Shown here: piece after piece, positions 1 through 4,203 of the stretch
How the letters are laid out: each line of letters opens with the position of its first letter
Position numbering within the stretch: position 1 is the first letter of the stretch
DNA from: Bacillota bacterium
GTDB taxonomy: Bacteria; Bacillota; Clostridia; Christensenellales; UBA1242
Direction of reading: 5' to 3'
Assembly (NCBI GenBank): GCA_009780625.1
Contig: WQZR01000055.1
Coordinates: forward strand, 1-6,577
DNA length: 6,577 nt
Made by a program: the position numbers and the translations under genes
The notes under the pieces: model-generated
Databases searched by the model: none
The model's input: the letters and a program-made list of their open reading frames with translations, nothing else
Told to the model about the DNA's origin: nothing

Positions 1-800
1 CTTGCGCATTTGCCTTTTGGTTTGTTCCAATCTCTGGCGACAGAGTTAAGTTTATAGCACACCGCGGTTTAAGCAGTGCGTTCTACGAAAACACAGTTCA
101 AGCCTTTGCCGCAGCAGGGCAGAGCAATTTCTTCTATGCAATTGAAACAGATGTCCGCGTGACGGCTGACGGCTATTTTGTTCTTGCTCATTGCGACGAC
201 CAGTTTCAAGACCAAACAAAACTTGTAAGTGAAATCACACTAGAAGAAGCGCGTTTGTTGCCGCTTAGAAATCCAGACTATCGTTTGGCAACATTTGAAG
301 AGTTTTTAGACATTTGCGTTCAATATAACAAAGTTGCAGTGATTGAAATAAAACCAACACTAGATAAAGAAACGCTTGAAAGACTTGTTGAAATAGTCAT
401 TGAACAAGAGTGGTTTTTCAAAAGCAGATTTATATCATTCGATAAACAAAATCTTGTGTATATAAGAGAAATGTATCCAGATGCAAATCTTCAATTTTTG
501 ACAGCAAATACAAGTGATATTGATTTTAACTTTAACCTTGGTGTTCAGTTTGGTTCGCTTGGATTTAGGAATATAAGAGAAGCGCAAAGAAAGAATCTTG
601 AAGTGAATGTATGGACAGTTAACTATAGAGGAATTGCACGATGGTTTATTTGGCTTGGTGTGGACTATGTAACAACAGATTATGAATTAGACTCTCGCAT
701 GGCAAGACCAGAATTTCCAAAGATTCAACTATTCACAAAAGAACAGTTCCTAGACTTTTGGGCAGATGTTTCAAAATGGCTAAGCAGCCTTGCGCGCTAG
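1..800 (+). CDS. Glycerophosphodiester phosphodiesterase family protein (5' partial)
   Basis: Hydrolyses glycerophosphodiesters to glycerol-3-phosphate and an alcohol (family function). The frame is open from base 3 to the TAG at 798-800, about 265 residues, so the true start lies upstream. A GTG at 159 is internal and cannot be the start, because the catalytic N-terminal motifs precede it. Visible GDPD motifs in order are AHRG with its catalytic His at 60-62, ENTVQAF, the metal-binding pair in IETDV (Glu 144-146, Asp 150-152), DGYFVLAH with the second His at 189-191, a later IEIKP, VWTVN, and DYVTTDY near the C-terminus. The usual His-Asp after the second catalytic His reads His-Cys-Asp-Asp here. 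The hydrophobic stretch before AHRG (AFAFWFVP) may be the end of a membrane segment or signal, but this cannot be decided without the upstream sequence. No terminator follows, so readthrough into the HD gene is possible. Confidence 0.9.
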   Translation, partial: CAFAFWFVPISGDRVKFIAHRGLSSAFYENTVQAFAAAGQSNFFYAIETDVRVTADGYFVLAHCDDQFQDQTKLVSEITLEEARLLPLRNPDYRLATFEEFLDICVQYNKVAVIEIKPTLDKETLERLVEIVIEQEWFFKSRFISFDKQNLVYIREMYPDANLQFLTANTSDIDFNFNLGVQFGSLGFRNIREAQRKNLEVNVWTVNYRGIARWFIWLGVDYVTTDYELDSRMARPEFPKIQLFTKEQFLDFWADVSKWLSSLAR

Positions 801-813
801 ATTTGTTGAACTA

Positions 814-822
814 TGCTAAAAT
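814..822 (+). promoter_or_regulatory. Possible extended -10 promoter for the HD-domain gene
   Basis: The 28-bp gap after the upstream stop codon holds TGCTAAAAT, which fits an extended -10 (TGN plus a TATAAT-like hexamer at 817-822). There is no good -35 at 16-18 bp. Transcription would start near 829, at the ATG itself. The call rests on a single motif in AT-rich DNA. Confidence 0.35.
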
Positions 823-828
823 AGAAGT

Positions 829-1422
829 ATGAAGAATACACAAATGGAAAAAGTTAGAGAAGAGTTTGTAAGTCTATTTAAAACTCATATAAAAAGAGAA
901 GGTTCAAAAGAGCTTATGGCATATCTTGAAAAGAGCGATTTTTTTGTAAGCCCTGCAAGCACAAGGTATCACGGAGCAGAAAAAGGCGGCTTGGTTTCTC
1001 ACAGCGTGGATGCATTCCATCGTTTTGTGAAACAGCTTGAACTGGAATATGGCAAAGAGTGGGAGAAAAAGATTTCATACGAATCAGTTGCAATAATTGC
1101 ACTTTTGCATGACGTTTGCAAAATAGACACATACAAAGAAGATTTTAAAAACGTGAAAGACGACAACGGAGTTTGGCAAAAAGTTCCGGTGTATGTTTAT
1201 GACGAAAAACTTCCATATGGTCACGGTGAAAAATCAGTATACATCGTTTCAGGTTTCATGAAACTAACACGTGAAGAAGCTATGGCAATAAATTGGCACA
1301 TGGGCGGGTTCGACCCAAGAGCACAAGCCTTTGGCGGAACATCTCTAAGAGCAGCATACGAGCAGTTTCCAATTGCTCTTATATTTCACATTGCAGATAA
1401 CTTGGCTGCATATTTCGACTAA
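829..1422 (+). CDS. HD-domain phosphohydrolase, function unassigned
   Basis: A 197-residue protein of the HD metal-dependent phosphohydrolase superfamily, probably acting on a nucleotide or RNA phosphodiester; the substrate cannot be read from sequence. Candidate metal ligands are His58 in KGGLVSHSVDAF, His94-Asp95 in LLHDVCKID, His132 in GHGEKS, His157 in NWHMGG and Asp190 in FHIADNLAAYFD. The HD domain fills nearly the whole protein, after about 45 residues of helical N-terminus. It somewhat resembles the HD part of YhaM-type 3'-5' exoribonucleases, but no OB domain is present. Start choice is uncertain: the ATG at 829 has no Shine-Dalgarno sequence, and a second ATG at 844 has only a weak GAAGA before it. 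The stop codon overlaps the ribosome binding site of era, so the two genes are probably cotranscribed and translationally coupled. Confidence 0.85.
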   Translation: MKNTQMEKVREEFVSLFKTHIKREGSKELMAYLEKSDFFVSPASTRYHGAEKGGLVSHSVDAFHRFVKQLELEYGKEWEKKISYESVAIIALLHDVCKIDTYKEDFKNVKDDNGVWQKVPVYVYDEKLPYGHGEKSVYIVSGFMKLTREEAMAINWHMGGFDPRAQAFGGTSLRAAYEQFPIALIFHIADNLAAYFD

Positions 1423-1426
1423 GGAG
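1421..1426 (+). promoter_or_regulatory. Ribosome binding site of era, overlapping the upstream stop codon
   Basis: AAGGAG begins inside the TAA stop (1420-1422) of the HD gene and lies 5 nt before the era ATG at 1432. The overlap suggests that ribosomes ending the HD protein can restart on era. Confidence 0.85.
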
Positions 1427-1431
1427 AGAAC

Positions 1432-2319
1432 ATGAGTTTTAAATCAGGATTTGTACTAATAACAGGAAAACCAAACGTTGGAAAGAGCAGTCTTGTAAAC
1501 TCTTTGCTCGGAACAAAGGTGAGCATTGTTTCAAAAAAGCCTCAGACGACACGCAACAAAGTTCTTGGCATAATCAACGAAGAAGGCTATCAAATTGTGT
1601 TGATTGACACACCTGGCTTTGTTGCTGGAAAATCTAAACTAGCCGACGGAATGAGAAAAGAAATTAAAGATGCGGGTGACAGTAACGACGCAACAGTTTT
1701 TGTTGTGGACGCAGCAAAAGGCGTTTCAGACGAAGAATGGAATATGCTCAGAAAACATGCATCAAGAAAACACACAAAATTGATTATTGCCGTAAACAAA
1801 GTTGATTTGATTAACTACGAAAGATTATTTCCGCTTCTTTCAAAGTTTAACGAACTGCAAGGAATATATGCAGTTGTGCCAATATCTGCACTTAAACACA
1901 AAAACACAGATGAGTTGTTAAAACAAATCAAAGCAACTCTTCCAGAAGGCCCAGCGTATTATGACCAAGAAGAATATACAGACAAAAGCGAAAGATTTAT
2001 GGTGGCGGAAATTATCAGAGAAAAGTGTTTGATTTTGCTAAACCAAGAAGTTCCGCACGGTGTGTATGTTGAAATCTTCAAGTTTAAACAAGAAGGCAAG
2101 ATTTTGCAGATTGAAGCAGACATCATTGTTGAACGCCAACCACACAAACTTATTTTGATTGGCGATAAGGGAAGTAAGATTAAAGATATTGGAACTAGAG
2201 CTAGACAAGATATCGAACGACTTATGGGTGGGGTTAAGGTAAATCTTCAACTATACGTTAAAGTGAAAAAAGGCTGGAGAGACAACCAATCAACAGTCAA
2301 AGAAATTTTAGGTAAATAA
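1432..2319 (+). CDS. era: GTPase Era, 30S ribosomal subunit assembly factor
   Basis: Era binds GTP and the 3' end of 16S rRNA and checks late 30S subunit maturation. The 295-residue length is normal for the family. The N-terminal GTPase domain shows G1 GKPNVGKSS at 12-20, the switch I signature KPQTTR at 36-41, G3 DTPG at 59-62, G4 NKVD at 122-125 and G5 SAL at 152-154. The C-terminal KH domain (about 190-290) carries the RNA-binding signature GDKGSKIKDIG at 245-255 and the conserved VKKGWRDN close to the end. The start follows a strong AAGGAG. The gene ends directly at a rho-independent terminator. Its convergent neighbour YbeY also acts on 16S rRNA 3'-end maturation, so the inverted pair remains functionally linked. 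Confidence 0.98.
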   Translation: MSFKSGFVLITGKPNVGKSSLVNSLLGTKVSIVSKKPQTTRNKVLGIINEEGYQIVLIDTPGFVAGKSKLADGMRKEIKDAGDSNDATVFVVDAAKGVSDEEWNMLRKHASRKHTKLIIAVNKVDLINYERLFPLLSKFNELQGIYAVVPISALKHKNTDELLKQIKATLPEGPAYYDQEEYTDKSERFMVAEIIREKCLILLNQEVPHGVYVEIFKFKQEGKILQIEADIIVERQPHKLILIGDKGSKIKDIGTRARQDIERLMGGVKVNLQLYVKVKKGWRDNQSTVKEILGK

Positions 2320-2343
2320 AAAAAAGGCTATTTAGCCTTTTTT
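2320..2343. terminator. Bidirectional rho-independent terminator between era and ybeY
   Basis: An A-run followed by GGCT, the loop ATTT, AGCC and a T-run makes a hairpin whose stem can extend through the A/T runs. On the + strand it gives U6 (2338-2343) after the stem. On the - strand it gives U8 (complement of 2318-2325). It abuts the era stop codon (2317-2319). The ybeY stop codon (2328-2330) and last Lys/Ala codons lie inside the hairpin, so one hairpin serves both convergent genes. Confidence 0.9.
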
Positions 2344-2999
2344 GTTTTTGTCTTTAATTTCGGGTCTCTCTTAGGTGCGACCCCTACAGTTTCTTCAGCG
2401 AGAAGTTCTTCGGCTGTTTTTTCAATAATAAGCGGACTGTCGTCATAAACTTCAACTGAGTCTTCAACTTCCATTTTTTGCGGAAGCACCATCTCCTCAA
2501 AGCCGCGCATAATCACCTTGTCGTCTTCGCACTCATGGTCGAAACCAAACAGATGCAAAAACCCATGAAGCAGAAGATATTTAACTTCTCTATCAAGTGT
2601 GTTTCCAAGTTCCACCGCTTGTTTCATAACATAGGCAGGGGAAAGATATATGTCACCGAGGTTTAATGTTTTTGTTTTTAAACACAAATCAATCTTAAAA
2701 TCTTCTTTGGTGATTTTTCTAAGCATAATAATATCATCAATGTTTTCAAATTTAATATTCAGATTTGGAAAACTTAAAACATCAGTCGAAACATCCTTCT
2801 TGCGATGAACTCTGTTAAGTTCCTTGATTTCGTTTTCAGACACAAAGTTGACAGAAACCGTGAAAAGTTTTCTGTTTTGCTCAAGAATTTTAAGTGTTGC
2901 ATCAAACATTTTCGCAACCGATTTTTCAAATTTTTTAAAGACAAGTTCCTGTCCAAAATGTGTGCTAAATTCCTCTTCTCCAAAAAAATTTAATTTCAT
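2328..2999 (-). CDS. ybeY: Endoribonuclease YbeY (rRNA maturation factor) with C-terminal tail
   Basis: YbeY is a zinc-dependent endoribonuclease for 16S rRNA 3'-end maturation and ribosome quality control. The diagnostic H-x3-H-x5-H motif is in LLLHGFLHLFGFDH, with zinc ligands His145, His149 and His155. Other family blocks are NEIKELNRVHRKKD, STDVLSFP and LGDIYLSPAYV. I chose the ATG at 2999 because AAGGAG stands 8 nt upstream on the - strand and family similarity begins there. A longer in-frame ORF from 3083 would add 28 AT-rich, unsupported codons. At 223 residues it is longer than the usual 150-170. There is extra sequence between DVLSFP and LGDIYLS, and an acidic then lysine-rich tail of about 48 residues after the core. 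That tail carries one of three palindromic coding repeats (residues 205-213). In Bacillus ybeY is codirectional with era; here it is inverted. Confidence 0.95.
   Translation of the reverse strand: MKLNFFGEEEFSTHFGQELVFKKFEKSVAKMFDATLKILEQNRKLFTVSVNFVSENEIKELNRVHRKKDVSTDVLSFPNLNIKFENIDDIIMLRKITKEDFKIDLCLKTKTLNLGDIYLSPAYVMKQAVELGNTLDREVKYLLLHGFLHLFGFDHECEDDKVIMRGFEEMVLPQKMEVEDSVEVYDDSPLIIEKTAEELLAEETVGVAPKRDPKLKTKTKKAK
2362..2387 (-). repeat. Coding palindromic element, copy A (in ybeY)
   Basis: Read on the - strand, it has a GTAG foot overlapping the arm GGGTCGC, then the 8-nt loop ACCTAAGA and the arm GAGACCC, with one stem mismatch. It matches copy B at 22 of 26 positions and copy C at 22 of 26. 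It is in frame with ybeY (residues 205-213, VGVAPKRDP) and is G/C-rich (16 of 26) in an AT-rich gene tail. Its orientation follows the gene, opposite to copies B and C on the chromosome. Confidence 0.75.
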
Positions 3000-3007
3000 A
3001 CTAAATT

Positions 3008-3013
3008 CTCCTT
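3008..3013 (-). promoter_or_regulatory. Ribosome binding site that fixes the ybeY start
   Basis: AAGGAG on the - strand lies 8 nt before the ATG at 2999. It decides for the internal start, since no comparable site stands before the upstream ATG at 3083. Confidence 0.85.
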
Positions 3014-3022
3014 GTTTTGATT

Positions 3023-3050
3023 TTGACAAATTATGCTTTAGTTTTACAAT
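3023..3050 (+). promoter_or_regulatory. Sigma-A type promoter for the small ORF and recO
   Basis: TTGACA (3023-3028) and TACAAT (3045-3050) are separated by 16 bp. Transcription would start near 3057, giving a leader of about 85 nt before the ATG at 3142. The promoter sits in the 142-bp AT-rich divergent region between ybeY and the small ORF. On the - strand a TTGAAA with a loosely matching AT-rich -10 (TATATA or TATAAC at 18-20 bp) may serve ybeY, but it is too weak to annotate separately. Confidence 0.7.
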
Positions 3051-3141
3051 TGTTATATAAATATTGTAGCAATAAACTTTCAAAACGCAGTTCTAAAACC
3101 CACCCAAATGTCCATACTTTTTACAAAGGGAGAGAAAGCTT

Positions 3142-3372
3142 ATGAGTGAACGAAACAATGAAGAACAGTTAGTAAGAGACAGAGCTGAGGTTATAAAGGA
3201 AGCAAAAAAGCTTTCTGGGGAAAGTTTTATTGAGAACTATGAAGGCAACAAAATTGAAAGAACATATGGCGAGCTGGAAGCCGCCAAAGCATTTAGTGAT
3301 ATGGAAAGAGATTTAGAAAAAGAACTTGAAATTGAACGCGTTGAAGAGAAGCATGCTACACTAGATGAGTGA
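3142..3372 (+). CDS. Hypothetical small charged protein upstream of recO
   Basis: A 76-residue protein that I do not recognise. It is very rich in Glu, Lys and Arg, probably mostly alpha-helical (for example DMERDLEKELEIERVEEKH near the C-terminus), with no Cys, no signal peptide and no membrane segment, so a soluble cytoplasmic protein is likely. It looks real because it has a strong AAAGGGAGAG site ending about 7 nt before the ATG, a good promoter upstream, and a stop codon that overlaps the start of recO by four bases (GTGA, 3369-3372). Bacillus also has a small unrelated-looking gene (yqzL) between era and recO; the shared position may be coincidence. A role with RecO is only suggested by coupling. 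Confidence 0.75.
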   Translation: MSERNNEEQLVRDRAEVIKEAKKLSGESFIENYEGNKIERTYGELEAAKAFSDMERDLEKELEIERVEEKHATLDE

Positions 3373-4001
3373 AAGAAATTAAAGATAATATAATTGTTAT
3401 AAAAAGCACGCCGATAGCAAATGGAAAACAGGTTGTGTTTTTTGGTGAAAATTTTGGAAAAAAAAGAGCAAGTGTAAAGGGAGAATCTACGCCATCAAGC
3501 AAACTTAAAATGGCAACTCAACCTTTTTGTTTTTTGGAAGCTGTTTTTTTTGAGAGAGAAACAGGAGTGCTAAGTTTTAAAACAATCGAGGTAGAATCAA
3601 CAAATCTAGAAATTGCAAAAGACTTTGACAGGTTAACTGCCGCAAGTTTAGTTCTAGAAGTCTTAGAAACATCAAGCATGGCAGGCGAGCCAAATGCTCT
3701 AAAGTTTCATCTGGCAAAAATCGCGATATCTAAAATCGCTGCAGGGGTTGCACCTAAGGGCGACCCGCTCATTTCTGCACTGTGGTTTATGCTAAAAACC
3801 ATCGAAATGGAAGGATATGGCACCGCAAACGACTTTAAAATAAACGACAAAATCACGCAAAAAATCTTGGTTGATATAGAAAGTCATGATATATCTAAGA
3901 TAGACTTCATTAAACCGAACGAAAAGGAGTTAAATCTCCTCAAAAAATATCTCAAAGAGGTATATTTTGCCAGTTTCGGGGCGACATTAAACACTATATA
4001 G
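3369..4001 (+). CDS. recO: DNA repair protein RecO
   Basis: RecO anneals single strands and, with RecR, loads RecA onto SSB-coated DNA in gap repair. The 210-residue protein has the family layout: an N-terminal OB-fold with FGENFGKKRASVKGE, SSKLKMATQPFCFLEAVFF and RETGVLSFKTIE (to about 75), followed by a helical domain (DFDRLTAASLVLEVLE, LISALWFMLKTIEMEGYG). The start is GTG at 3369: an in-frame TGA stands at 3366-3368, so nothing earlier is possible. No Shine-Dalgarno is obvious, and the 4-bp overlap with the preceding ORF suggests termination-reinitiation. It is shorter than the usual 240-260 residues. The four-cysteine zinc module seen after GYxP in many bacterial RecOs is missing, with only one Cys in the whole protein. 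Residues 125-133 (AGVAPKGDP) are encoded by a palindromic repeat, placed between two helices. Confidence 0.92.
   Translation: MKEIKDNIIVIKSTPIANGKQVVFFGENFGKKRASVKGESTPSSKLKMATQPFCFLEAVFFERETGVLSFKTIEVESTNLEIAKDFDRLTAASLVLEVLETSSMAGEPNALKFHLAKIAISKIAAGVAPKGDPLISALWFMLKTIEMEGYGTANDFKINDKITQKILVDIESHDISKIDFIKPNEKELNLLKKYLKEVYFASFGATLNTI
3741..3766 (+). repeat. Coding palindromic element, copy B (in recO)
   Basis: A GCAG foot overlapping the arm GGGTTGC (3745-3751), an 8-nt loop ACCTAAGG (3752-3759) and the arm GCGACCC (3760-3766). The single stem irregularity is a T that pairs with G as a wobble in RNA. It is in frame, encodes RecO residues 125-133 (AGVAPKGDP), and has 18 of 26 G/C. It matches copy A at 22 of 26 positions and copy C at 20 of 26. 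Confidence 0.75.
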
Positions 4002-4004
4002 TGT
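3991..4004. repeat. 14-bp perfect palindrome across the recO stop codon
   Basis: ACACTATATAGTGT is a perfect inverted repeat ending 10 bp before the -35 of the dnaG promoter. It lacks a T-run, so it is not a good terminator. It could be an operator or simply a chance AT-rich dyad. Confidence 0.4.
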
Positions 4005-4014
4005 GTTATTTCGC

Positions 4015-4043
4015 TTGACAGGGCACAAGATAAACGCTATAAT
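4015..4043 (+). promoter_or_regulatory. Perfect-consensus sigma-A promoter for dnaG-rpoD
   Basis: TTGACA (4015-4020) and TATAAT (4038-4043) with a 17-bp spacer match the sigma-70/sigma-A consensus at all 12 positions. Transcription would start near 4050, leaving about 154 nt before the dnaG ATG. This makes the primase and major sigma factor genes a separate, strongly transcribed unit from recO. Confidence 0.9.
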
Positions 4044-4049
4044 ACTTTA

Positions 4050-4190
4050 TTAATGATAAGCGGTCGGGCGTGGCAAGAGGCCAACCACCGGTAAGAAAAC
4101 AACAATTTAATAGGTTCCACATCTAAATAGCCCGATTATGTTACTTAACAAAATTCTATAAGCACATATTTTTGCTATACGGATTTTTTG
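4050..4190 (+). ncRNA. Candidate structured leader RNA (or independent small RNA) upstream of dnaG
   Basis: This untranslated stretch follows a perfect promoter. GGTCGGGC (4062-4069) pairs with GCCCGATT (4130-4137): six Watson-Crick and two G-U pairs closing a 60-nt interior. Inside, GTGG (4070-4073) can pair with CCAC (4117-4120), and AACC (4083-4086) with GGTT (4113-4116), leaving a 9-nt bulge on each side. A competing local hairpin TGGC-aagag-GCCA (4071-4083) uses part of the same bases. The interior is much more G/C-rich than a typical spacer here. There is no clear terminator before dnaG: a weak AGCA/TGCT hairpin at 4161-4176 is followed only at a distance by T6 (4184-4189). I matched it to no known riboswitch, 6S RNA, tRNA, SRP RNA or tmRNA by eye. 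Confidence 0.4.
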
Positions 4191-4203
4191 ATATGAGGTA
4201 TGA

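Noticed and set aside
1305..1318. Small palindrome GGGTTCGACCC in the HD-domain gene, resembling the repeat arms
   Set aside because: It has no GTAG foot, a 3-nt loop and a different reading frame product (GGFDP). It fits the conserved HMGGFD segment of the protein, so it is ordinary coding sequence.
2997..3083. Longer ybeY reading frame starting at 3083
   Set aside because: The extra 28 codons are AT-rich, run through the divergent promoter region and lack a ribosome binding site. AAGGAG and family similarity both point to the ATG at 2999.
4060..4140. tRNA-like stretch (closing stem plus GGTTCCAC resembling a T arm)
   Set aside because: No D-arm pattern, no standard T-loop, no anticodon arm of correct length, and the distances do not fit a tRNA on either strand.
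4161..4189. Possible terminator between the leader RNA and dnaG
   Set aside because: The stem is only 4 bp (AGCA/TGCT) with an 8-nt loop, and the T6 run is 7 nt away from it, so it is not a convincing rho-independent terminator.
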